Below, in pieces: positions 1 through 6,554 of a stretch of 10,837 bases of DNA. The number at the start of each line of letters is the position of its first letter. The stretch's first letter is position 1. The position numbers and the translations under genes are program-made. This DNA is from CAZFAT01 sp964517075 (GTDB taxonomy: Bacteria; Acidobacteriota; Vicinamibacteria; Vicinamibacterales; SCN-69-37): assembly GCA_964517075.1 (NCBI GenBank), contig CAZFAT010000298.1:1-10837 (forward strand), written 5' to 3'. The notes beneath the pieces are model-generated. The model was not told the DNA's origin and searched no databases. It was given only the letters and a program-made list of their open reading frames with translations.

Positions 1-1070
1 TCTGGTCCAGCCGCGCTGGATGTCCCATGCGGAAAGTCAGGAGCAAATGTTGTTCCGCCGACCTGAAGGTCGGCGGCTCCATTTCCGAGGTCGGCCGTTC
101 CACCAGTGATCGCCCGCCATTCAGCGATCTGCGACAAATCCACGTTCCCGCCGCTGAGGATGACGCCAACCCGCTCGGCGCCGTCGGCGGCGCCGCCCTC
201 GAAGAGCGCCGCGGCGCCCAAGGCGCCCGTCGGTTCCACCATCAGCTTGAGCCGTTCCCACAGATAGAACATCGCGCGCAGGAGCGCCGCGTCGTCCACC
301 GTGCGCATGTCGGCGACGAGATCGAGCACCAGGGGAAAGGTCAACGTGCCGAGCGACGGCGTCCGCGCGCCATCGGCGACGGTCGGCGGATTGTGCGATG
401 TCTGGAGCGTGTGCGACCGGAACGAGCGCGTGGCGTCATCGCCCGCCGCCGGCTCGACGCCGATGACGCGACAGCCGGGCGAGAGGGCCGCGGCGGCCAG
501 CGCCGATCCCGACAGCAGGCCGCCGCCGCCGCACGGCACCAGCAGCACGTCGAGCGGGCCAACCTCCTCGAACAGTTCGCGTGCGGCGGTGCCGGCCCCC
601 GCGATGATGTGCGGGTGATCGTAGGGGGGAATCAGCGTCAGGCCGCGGTCGGCGGCCAGCCGCGCGCCGATGGCTTCGCGATCGTCGCGCTCCCGGTCAT
701 AGCGCACGACCGCCGCGCCGTATTCACGCGTGGCCGCGAGCTTGACCGCCGGCGCATCCTCCGGCATCACGATGACACGCGAAATGCCGAGGATCTGCCC
801 GGCGAGCGCGACCGCCTGCGCGTGATTGCCCGACGAGTACGCGACGACGCCGCGGCGCTGCTCGGCCGCGGACAGACGGGACAGGGCGTTGTAGGCGCCG
901 CGGAACTTGAAGGCGCCGGCCCGCTGGAGGTTCTCGCACTTGAAGAACACGCGCGCCCGCGCGCGCGCGTCCACGCTGCGCGAGGTAACCACAGGCGTCC
1001 GATGGGCGATGCCGGCGCCCTGGCGTGCGGCGCTTTCGACGTCGGCGAAGGTGGGAAGCGCGTGGGGCAT
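1..1070 (-). CDS. Threonine/serine dehydratase, fold-type II PLP enzyme (3' end beyond the window)
   Basis: Likely deaminates L-threonine and/or L-serine to the 2-oxo acid and ammonia in the cytoplasm; a serine racemase-like role is possible. The start is ATG at 1070, giving MPHALPTFADVESAA. Visible family motifs are the PLP-lysine segment FKFRGA (Lys55), the SSGNHAQ substrate loop (79-85), the glycine-rich phosphate loop CGGGGLLSG (180-188) and the terminal core motif SGGNVDL near residue 307. No ACT regulatory domain follows, so this is the short form, whose members are usually about 320-330 residues. The conserved core ends near Trp318, but the frame stays open for at least 38 more residues to the window edge and passes through a copy of the palindromic repeat (ADLQVGG). 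Another repeat copy lies 5 nt before the start codon, and no clear Shine-Dalgarno site is seen. The enzyme family is confident; the exact substrate is not. Confidence 0.9.
   Translation of the reverse strand, partial: MPHALPTFADVESAARQGAGIAHRTPVVTSRSVDARARARVFFKCENLQRAGAFKFRGAYNALSRLSAAEQRRGVVAYSSGNHAQAVALAGQILGISRVIVMPEDAPAVKLAATREYGAAVVRYDRERDDREAIGARLAADRGLTLIPPYDHPHIIAGAGTAARELFEEVGPLDVLLVPCGGGGLLSGSALAAAALSPGCRVIGVEPAAGDDATRSFRSHTLQTSHNPPTVADGARTPSLGTLTFPLVLDLVADMRTVDDAALLRAMFYLWERLKLMVEPTGALGAAALFEGGAADGAERVGVILSGGNVDLSQIAEWRAITGGTADLGNGAADLQVGGTTFAPDFPHGTSSAAGP
55..82 (+). repeat. Palindromic repeat, copy 1 (inside the dehydratase 3' frame)
   Basis: A perfect inverted repeat with arms CCGCCGACCT and AGGTCGGCGG around a central GA (55-76), followed by the asymmetric tail CTCCAT (77-82). 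It matches copies 2 and 3 in the same orientation. It lies downstream of the conserved dehydratase core and is read in frame on the minus strand as ADLQVGG. It would form a 10-bp hairpin in RNA from either strand. Confidence 0.85.
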
Positions 1071-1075
1071 CTCAA

Positions 1076-1103
1076 CCGCTGACCTGAAGGTCGGCGGCTC
1101 CAT
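1076..1103 (+). repeat. Palindromic repeat, copy 2 (dehydratase leader)
   Basis: Same 28-bp unit as copy 1 with one change: T for C at 1080, which converts one stem pair to a mismatch or wobble. The palindrome spans 1076-1097 and the CTCCAT tail 1098-1103. In the minus-strand transcript the hairpin ends 5 nt before the dehydratase ATG at 1070, so it occupies the place where a ribosome binding site would be expected. Confidence 0.85.
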
Positions 1104-1139
1104 TGTGTGCCCGATCGGCGCGGGATGGAGGAACCGACC

Positions 1140-1168
1140 GTCCGCCTTCGGCAGAAGCTACGGCGGAC
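1140..1168. repeat. Imperfect stem-loop
   Basis: Outer 7-bp arms GTCCGCC (1140-1146) and GGCGGAC (1162-1168) enclose a smaller TTC/GAA stem with an asymmetric bulge. The motif 'TCCGCCTTCG...GCTACGGCGGA' resembles an intergenic element I recall from related genomes; that is memory, not a search. No gene is assigned to it. Confidence 0.5.
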
Positions 1169-1177
1169 TCGCCGCAG

Positions 1178-1196
1178 CCTGACGCAGGCGGTCAGG
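1178..1196. repeat. Short perfect inverted repeat
   Basis: Arms CCTGAC (1178-1183) and GTCAGG (1191-1196) enclose a 7-nt loop. It is one of several hairpins packed into the gap between the quinoprotein and dehydratase genes. Its role is unknown and a chance occurrence is possible for a 6-bp stem at this GC content. Confidence 0.35.
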
Positions 1197-1219
1197 ATTG
1201 GCCCGCTTGTTCCGTGTGC

Positions 1220-1247
1220 CCGCCGACCTGAAGGTCGGCGGCTCCAT
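1220..1247 (+). repeat. Palindromic repeat, copy 3
   Basis: Identical to copy 1 over all 28 bases: palindrome 1220-1241 and CTCCAT tail 1242-1247. It sits 144 bp from copy 2 in the same orientation, between the quinoprotein gene end and the dehydratase start. Confidence 0.85.
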
Positions 1248-1284
1248 CGGGGCTGGTCGGCGGCCACGCGAGCGGCGCGGGGCG

Positions 1285-1297
1285 GCGGGGTCCCCGC
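1285..1297. repeat. GCGGGG/CCCCGC palindrome
   Basis: Perfect 6-bp arms around a single T, 18 bp from the larger hairpin at 1316-1336. Too tight to fold as an RNA hairpin as it stands; it may be part of a compound intergenic element together with the neighbouring stem, which repeats the word GGGGTCC. Confidence 0.35.
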
Positions 1298-1315
1298 AAG
1301 CGAGCGTGTAAGGGG

Positions 1316-1336
1316 TCCGGGGACGAAGTCCCCGGA
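1316..1336 (+). terminator. Strong hairpin abutting the quinoprotein stop codon; U-rich flank on the plus-strand side
   Basis: Perfect 9-bp arms TCCGGGGAC (1316-1324) and GTCCCCGGA (1328-1336) with a 3-nt loop. It begins three bases past the TAA stop (1342-1340) of the quinoprotein gene, where a terminator is expected. In the sense (minus) direction it is followed by CCCCTTACAC, not a U-tract. In the plus direction it is followed by TCTTTATT, the better intrinsic-terminator arrangement, although no plus-strand gene ends there. It could act as a two-way barrier or a 3'-end stabiliser. Confidence 0.5.
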
Positions 1337-1339
1337 TCT

Positions 1340-2950
1340 TTATTCGTTGTACACGAACGCGAAGAGGCGGTTGCCCGCGCCCACGACGACGTACTGCCGG
1401 TCGTCGAGCAGGTAGGTCATCGGCCCGTTGCTGACGTTGCCGATCTTCGCCACCCACAACGGCTCACCGGTCGTGGCGTTGTAGGCCTGCAGGCCGCCCG
1501 ACGCGCCGCCAAAGACCAGGTTGCCGGCAGTCGTCAGCAGCCCCCCGCCGCCGCCGAATCTGGGCGTGGCCCAGCGGATCTTGCCGGTCCTCACATCGAT
1601 CGCCTTGACCGACGGGGGCTCGCCTCCGGCGGCTCCGCCACCGCCTCCGCCACCGCCCCACCCCATCGGGTTGTCGGTCAGATCGTAGACGTAGTAGATG
1701 CCGAAGCTCCGCGCCGCGTTGACATAGAAAAGTTCCGTGATCGGGTTGTACGCCGGCGGGAACCAGTTCGTGGCGCTGTTGGTGGAGATCGTGCCGTCCG
1801 GTGTCGGGTCCTTGGCCTGATTCGGAATCGGCTGGCCCCGCTCATCCGTGCCCAGGAACTGCTTCGTCTTGATGTACTCGGTCGACACCAGCGCCCGGCC
1901 CGTGGAGCGATCGACGACGACAAACCAGCCGGCGCGGTTCGCCTGGACCATGTATTTGCCATTGCCGGGCAGGCCGGCCTTGGCCGGCAGGTCGATCAAC
2001 ACGGCGGCCTGGGTGGAGTCGAGATCGTGCGTGTCGCGCGGCGAGGTCTGGAAATACCACGCCATCTTGCCCGTGTCGGCGTTGACCGCCACGACCGATC
2101 CCGTGAAGAGGTTGGCGCCGGGCCGGTTCTTCCACGCGATGACAGGCTGCGGATTGCCCGTCGCCACGTAGATCAGGTTCGCGTCCGGATCGTAGGTAAA
2201 CGGCTGCCAGGTCATGCCGCCGCCATGCTTGGCCATGTCGAGATTCGGCCAGCTCTCGATCCCAGGGTCGTCCGCCTTCTGCGGCGTCACGTACCAGCGC
2301 CAGATCAAATCGCCCGTCTGGAGGTTGCGCGCATCCATGTAGCCCGGCATGTCAAGGTCGTCGCCGCTCACGCCGACAATCAGCTTGTCCTTGACCACCA
2401 GCGGCGACACCGACGAGTAGTAGACCATCTCGAGCGAGCAGATTTCCTTGTACCAGAGCTCTTTCCCGGTGCTCGCGTCGAGCGCGACGAGGTTGCAGTC
2501 GGGCGTCGAGAAGTACAGGGTGTTGCCGAAGATGGCGACGCCGCGGTTGCCGATGTGGATGCCGCCGCGGTTGCGCGGCCAGATGTACTGCCAGATCTGG
2601 CGCCCGGTGCGCGCGTCGTGCGCATACGCGTTGTCGGGCGTCGAGAAATACAGGACGCCGTTGAAGAGGAGCGGGGTCGCCTTGATGCCGCCGCCGCCCC
2701 CGCCGGCGCCCGGCGTGATCTCGGTCATCCAGGCCAGGCTCAGGTGCTTGACGGTCTTGTCGTTGATCTTCGTCAGCGGGCTGAACCGCCGGCCGGTGTA
2801 GTCGCCGAAGTAGCTCGGCCACATGTCCGGCGTCGGCTTGAGCAGGTTCTCGTTGGTGACGTTCAGCCGCGGTCCCTGGCTCTGCGCGGTCAGGACCGCT
2901 CCGAGGGCGGTCACCGCGAGCAGCGCACCGATGGGAATGAGACGCTTCAT
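1340..2950 (-). CDS. Periplasmic PQQ-type quinoprotein dehydrogenase (eight-bladed beta-propeller family)
   Basis: 536 residues, likely oxidising an unidentified alcohol, sugar or aldehyde in the periplasm and passing electrons to a c-type cytochrome. The start ATG at 2950 is chosen because it opens a signal peptide (MKRLIPIGALLAVTALGAVL), lies behind a GGAG site and overlaps the upstream stop as ATGA; an in-frame extension to 3025 has no such support. After the peptide comes the family N-terminal segment WPSYFGDYTGRRFSPLTKIN (44-63). Several propeller motifs of the type ALDASTGKELW follow (about 112-120, 157-166, 208-217, 289-298, 450-460, 488-499). Compared with methanol dehydrogenase, the metal-ligand Asn is present (TGN, Asn266) and the catalytic Asp is present (Asp309 in RDTHDLD). 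The Glu ligand appears as Asp (GDDLDMPGY, Asp198), and the vicinal Cys pair is absent. Poly-Gly tracts lie at 83-88 and 432-439. Family confident, substrate unknown. Confidence 0.9.
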   Translation of the reverse strand: MKRLIPIGALLAVTALGAVLTAQSQGPRLNVTNENLLKPTPDMWPSYFGDYTGRRFSPLTKINDKTVKHLSLAWMTEITPGAGGGGGGIKATPLLFNGVLYFSTPDNAYAHDARTGRQIWQYIWPRNRGGIHIGNRGVAIFGNTLYFSTPDCNLVALDASTGKELWYKEICSLEMVYYSSVSPLVVKDKLIVGVSGDDLDMPGYMDARNLQTGDLIWRWYVTPQKADDPGIESWPNLDMAKHGGGMTWQPFTYDPDANLIYVATGNPQPVIAWKNRPGANLFTGSVVAVNADTGKMAWYFQTSPRDTHDLDSTQAAVLIDLPAKAGLPGNGKYMVQANRAGWFVVVDRSTGRALVSTEYIKTKQFLGTDERGQPIPNQAKDPTPDGTISTNSATNWFPPAYNPITELFYVNAARSFGIYYVYDLTDNPMGWGGGGGGGGAAGGEPPSVKAIDVRTGKIRWATPRFGGGGGLLTTAGNLVFGGASGGLQAYNATTGEPLWVAKIGNVSNGPMTYLLDDRQYVVVGAGNRLFAFVYNE

Positions 2951-3909
2951 TTCAGGCTCCAGAGATAGGCGGTGAGATCGTGCATCTGCGTGTCTTCCAG
3001 CCGATCGGCAAAGTCGAGGTGCCATTGCATCGGATTGGTGACGGTGATCTTCACGGTGGGCCCCTTGCGCACCGTTCGCATCGTGCCCGAGGAATCCACG
3101 AACGTGATCATGAAGGCGTCCTCCTCCACCACCGTGACGTTCATCGGGCTCTGCCCGGGCAGCGCGATCGTGGTGACGGGCGCGAGCGGGTTCGGCGGTC
3201 CAGACGCCACGGGCGCCGGCGCCCCTCGGCCGCGGCCACCACGCCCCCCGGCGGGTCCGGGATACAGCACCCGCGCCTGAAGCTGCTGCGCGCTAGTAAT
3301 CCGTGAGCCGATGCCCGCCAGGTTCCGTTCCTTGTCGTTATGACACTTCGTGCAGCCGCCCGCGCCCTTGAAGAACGCTTCACCCGCCTTCGGATCGCCC
3401 GTCAGCACGTTCTCGTTCAGCACGATATAGGTCGGTGAGCCCCGCATCGTCTCGTTGACACGCTCGCTGAGAAACTGCGCCAGCTGCATGATTTCGTCGG
3501 CTGTGAACGTCGCGCTGTCCTTGCCACTCTGCGTCTGATGTCCCTTCTTCAGAAACGGCCCGAGCACCTGGCCTGTGCCCGGGCGTTCAGGCGTGGCGCG
3601 GTCGTAGTTGATCGTCTCGGTGCGAATCAGGTTCGGACCGGTCTCCGTGCCGCGCGCGTTGGTCCCGTGACACGTGATGCAGTGCATCGTCCAAAGCGCT
3701 TTGCCTGCCGCCGACGCCGCAGCGTCCACCGGCGGCCTGCGACTGACCTGGGGCAACTGCGGCACCGCCGGCGCCGCTGGCGCGCCCGCCGCACCGCCGC
3801 GTCCGCCGGCGCGCCCACCGGCCGGTGGCTGCTGCTGGCCGTACACCACGACGCCCGTGACGAGCATCACTGCTGCTGCGCCGACTAAGCCACTCCACGA
3901 TCGCGTCAT
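2947..3909 (-). CDS. Secreted di-heme cytochrome c, electron acceptor partner of the quinoprotein
   Basis: 320 residues. The start ATG at 3909 follows a good GGGAGAG ribosome site and opens a signal peptide (MTRSWSGLVGAAAVMLVTGV, cleavage probably near Gly24); the frame extends upstream to 4068 but into the preceding gene. A Pro/Ala/Gly/Arg-rich linker (about 25-60) leads to the first heme site CITCH (77-81) and then a second, CTKCH (186-190). Between the second heme site and the C-terminal helix MHDLTAYLWSLK lies a Gly/Arg-rich loop (about 217-240) and a beta-rich segment (EEDAFMITFVDSSGTMRTV). This arrangement resembles acidobacterial and planctomycete cytochromes in which the cytochrome fold is interrupted by an insertion. 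Its stop overlaps the quinoprotein start by 4 nt, so the two are translated together and this is the probable electron acceptor. It lies 52 nt after the VWA gene. Confidence 0.9.
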   Translation of the reverse strand: MTRSWSGLVGAAAVMLVTGVVVYGQQQPPAGGRAGGRGGAAGAPAAPAVPQLPQVSRRPPVDAAASAAGKALWTMHCITCHGTNARGTETGPNLIRTETINYDRATPERPGTGQVLGPFLKKGHQTQSGKDSATFTADEIMQLAQFLSERVNETMRGSPTYIVLNENVLTGDPKAGEAFFKGAGGCTKCHNDKERNLAGIGSRITSAQQLQARVLYPGPAGGRGGRGRGAPAPVASGPPNPLAPVTTIALPGQSPMNVTVVEEDAFMITFVDSSGTMRTVRKGPTVKITVTNPMQWHLDFADRLEDTQMHDLTAYLWSLK

Positions 3910-3961
3910 CGGTCTCTCCCGGTCTGATTCCGCACGCGTGAGAGCGTAAGCCGCGGATACT

Positions 3962-6553
3962 TCAGGCGTCAATACTCCGACGCGCGACGTCGCTCCCTCT
4001 GAGCAGCCGCCGCACGCCGACGTCCGCCAGCCAGGCCGCGAGCGCGGCGAGGAGCATCCAGGGCGCAACCGGATGACGCGCGGCCGACGCCGTGCGAACA
4101 GCGCGGCTGAGATCGGCGGCCGTGACGTCCGCCGTGCCGCCCGTGGCCAGCGCGATCTCGGCCAGTCGCCGTTCGTCGGGTTCCCCGAACCGGTATTCGG
4201 CGGCGTGGTCGGCGGCCAGAATGCGGGTGGTCCCGGCGCCCGCGGGAGCGCCGGCGAGCGCGAACGTCAACGGTTCGGTCGCGTCGGCCACGACGCGCGA
4301 CTCGTATCGGCCGGGGCCGACCTGGAGGAGCGCGACCCTGGCCGGGGGCTGGCCGGCGGTCCGGATGTCGACGACGGGATCCAGCAGGTTCTCCGCGCGT
4401 CCCTCGCCATCCCGCGCGTCCAGCGCCACGTGCAGCACCCGAAGCGTCCCCTGCCGGTCGCCGGCGATGACGCTGAGCGCGCGCGGAGGCCGATCGCGAG
4501 GCGCGAGCGATCGGACCATCGTCCCGAGAAATGCGCCAAAGGCCGGCCAGGTCGGCCAGTCGCGGGTCCAGCGGCCGTCGACGTCGGCGGCGAACATGGC
4601 CGTCCGGCCGAGACCCGCCGGCCACAGGGTCAGCAGGGGCTCGCCGCGCGACGTCGCGAGCAGATCGATCGCGCCGGGCTTGCGCGTGACCGGATTGTGC
4701 GCCTGCAGCACCGGAAAGTCGGCGTGATCGCGCAACAGCGCGGTCGCACCCGGTCGCGGACGGATGCCGTCCGTCTCTTCCGCCCCCTGCGACGCCGCGC
4801 TCTTCGCCTCCTTGACGAAGATCTCCGGCACCTCCTGCGCGTCCTGCACGACGTAGCTGCGCCCGCCGCCCCACGTCGCCAGATTCCGGAGCAGTGCCAC
4901 GTCGGCCTCAGCGCCCAGGGCGACCGACGACACCGTGACGCGCGCGTCCGTCATCTTCCGCATCAGCCCCTCGAAGTCCGCCACGTCGGTCTGGCCATCC
5001 GAGAGAAGGATGAGGTGCTTCGCCCGGGCCCGGGTGCTGGCGAGCGCGTCATAGGCCTGTGACAAGGCCAGATAGATGTCCGTGGGGCCGCTCGCCCGGA
5101 TGCGGGCGATGGCCTCGTGCAGCGTCGGCCGGCTCTCGCGGAGGCGCGCGAGCGGCACGTCCCACGTCGCCTGATTGCTGAAGGTGAGCACGCCCACGAG
5201 GTGCGCGGGCTCGAGCGTGTTCGCCGCGGCCTCGGCCGCGGTCTTCGACAGCTCCATCGCGAGGCCGTTCATGCTCCAGGAGCGATCGAGCACGATGACG
5301 AGCGCGACGTCCGCTTCGTCCTCGCGATCGAACGTCACGGGCAGCACGCGTTCGAGTTCCGTGCGGCGGTAGTCGGGCTGATCCGCTTGCTGTTCGTCGG
5401 CGACGAGCGCCGGGCCGCCGACGAACAGCAGGCCGCCGCCGCGCTCCTCCACCCAGACCGCCATCGCCGACATTGCCTCGGTCGAGAGCAGCGGGCGGGC
5501 GAGGTTACTGAGCAGGATCACATCCCACCGATCCAGCGCCTCGGCGGTCACCGGCAACGCCTGCGGTCGCGCGTCGGTGAGCTCGAATCCCGTCTCGGCC
5601 AGCACCCGCGCCGCCACGGGGATACCGCCGTCGCCGGCGTGCACATAGAGCACTCGCGGCCGCGGTTCGACCACGACCTCCGTGAGGAGCCGATTGTTGT
5701 CCTCCAGGGCGTCTCGGGCCGGGCCCCTCGGCGCGAGGACGGCCTCAATCAGGTGCGGACCGGGTGTGTCGAACCGGACGTCCAGCGAGACGATCGAGAC
5801 CCCAAGGCCCGCGTCGAGCGTGGTCGTGGCCAATGCCCGCGCCCCCTCGCGCACGGTCACGGTCACCGGGCGCACCGCCTGCGATCCGAGGACGACCTCG
5901 ACGGCCGTGGCGGTCTCGGCAAGCGCCGTGCGCGGCACCCGAACCGCCTCGATCCAGGTGTCCTGCAGATCGCGCACGGCCAGCGCCCGCGTGAACACGG
6001 GCACGTGCTCGGCCGCGAGACGCTCGACGATGCGCCGGCTGTCGCCCTCCGTCTCGTGGCCGTCGGAGAACAGGACGATGCGCGCGTTCATCCCGGCCGG
6101 AATCTCGGCGCGCGCCGCCGCGAGCGCCTGCTCGAGATTCGTGGCTTCCGCCGACACGAGCCAGTCGAAGTCGCCACGCGCGGCTGGCGTCGCCAGGCGG
6201 CGCAGCGCGTCAGCGTCGGCCACCCGGGCCGCGCGCGCGCCAAACACCAGGATCCGGACGGCGTCGGGCCGGAGAGTCGCCTCCATCTCGTCGATAGCCG
6301 AGGCCGCGGCGTCGATCGCGGCCGACGACACACTGTGGGACGCGTCGACCAGACAGATCAGCGCCACGCGCGACGCCGGCCGCGACAGCACGGGCTGCGC
6401 CAGCGCGACCGCGAGACACACCAGCACCGCCGAGCGCACCACGGCCAGGACCGCCCGCCGGCGAGCACCCACAGCCAGCGCCCGGACGAGCCAGATCAGC
6501 GGCACGAGCGTGAGAAGCCAGAGCGCCGCGGGCCAACCCAGATCGACGGTCAT
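3962..6553 (-). CDS. Membrane protein with two VWA domains around a glutamine-amidotransferase-like fold
   Basis: 863 residues. Two N-terminal membrane segments (about 8-28 and 35-55) and one C-terminal (about 830-848) anchor it. VWA domain 1 (about 64-190) has a full metal-ion-dependent adhesion site: Asp70-x-Ser72-x-Ser74, Thr138, Asp164 (LFSDGHE). A class I amidotransferase-like region follows (298-408; LYVHAGDGG, WDVILLSN, GGGLLFVGG); it contains no cysteine, so it cannot be a working glutaminase. VWA domain 2 (about 414-565) is also complete: Asp423-x-Ser425-x-Ser427 (LDRSWSM), Thr491, Asp519 (LLSDGQ). The C-terminal third is beta-rich. Such proteins accompany MoxR/DUF58 genes and are thought to act as metal-dependent protein-interaction scaffolds. 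ATG at 6553 follows the stop of the preceding gene after one base (TGAGATG), so translation is coupled. Actual target unknown. Confidence 0.87.
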   Translation of the reverse strand: MTVDLGWPAALWLLTLVPLIWLVRALAVGARRRAVLAVVRSAVLVCLAVALAQPVLSRPASRVALICLVDASHSVSSAAIDAAASAIDEMEATLRPDAVRILVFGARAARVADADALRRLATPAARGDFDWLVSAEATNLEQALAAARAEIPAGMNARIVLFSDGHETEGDSRRIVERLAAEHVPVFTRALAVRDLQDTWIEAVRVPRTALAETATAVEVVLGSQAVRPVTVTVREGARALATTTLDAGLGVSIVSLDVRFDTPGPHLIEAVLAPRGPARDALEDNNRLLTEVVVEPRPRVLYVHAGDGGIPVAARVLAETGFELTDARPQALPVTAEALDRWDVILLSNLARPLLSTEAMSAMAVWVEERGGGLLFVGGPALVADEQQADQPDYRRTELERVLPVTFDREDEADVALVIVLDRSWSMNGLAMELSKTAAEAAANTLEPAHLVGVLTFSNQATWDVPLARLRESRPTLHEAIARIRASGPTDIYLALSQAYDALASTRARAKHLILLSDGQTDVADFEGLMRKMTDARVTVSSVALGAEADVALLRNLATWGGGRSYVVQDAQEVPEIFVKEAKSAASQGAEETDGIRPRPGATALLRDHADFPVLQAHNPVTRKPGAIDLLATSRGEPLLTLWPAGLGRTAMFAADVDGRWTRDWPTWPAFGAFLGTMVRSLAPRDRPPRALSVIAGDRQGTLRVLHVALDARDGEGRAENLLDPVVDIRTAGQPPARVALLQVGPGRYESRVVADATEPLTFALAGAPAGAGTTRILAADHAAEYRFGEPDERRLAEIALATGGTADVTAADLSRAVRTASAARHPVAPWMLLAALAAWLADVGVRRLLRGSDVARRSIDA

Positions 6554-6554
6554 C

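Noticed and set aside
951..970. Alternating CG run, possible Z-DNA element
   Set aside because: It encodes DARARARV inside the dehydratase and is explained by codon choice at high GC.
27..1082. Long plus-strand open frame (351 codons) opposite the dehydratase
   Set aside because: It is Arg/His/Asp-rich with no motifs and exactly mirrors a minus-strand gene with intact PLP-enzyme motifs; GC-rich genes commonly leave the antisense frame open.
55..1247. Possible CRISPR array from repeated palindromic units
   Set aside because: Only three copies, separated by about 1 kb and 144 bp, with a gene between two of them; spacing and spacer length do not fit an array.
1107..1415. Small plus-strand frame across the intergenic region
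   Set aside because: It is built from the repeat and hairpin sequences and runs into the antisense of the quinoprotein 3' end; no independent support.
1340..2950. Calling the quinoprotein XoxF or MxaF methanol dehydrogenase
   Set aside because: It lacks the vicinal cysteines, has Asp in place of the Glu ligand and is shorter (536 versus about 600 residues); only the D-x-D pattern is shared with XoxF.
3910..3961. Possible promoter between the double-VWA gene and the cytochrome gene
   Set aside because: I see a good ribosome site but no convincing -35/-10 pair in the 52 nt; a promoter cannot be excluded but cannot be supported.
2027..5062. Plus-strand frames of about 313 codons (2027-2968) and 329 codons (4073-5062)
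   Set aside because: Both are antisense to strongly supported genes and lack any domain or ribosome site.
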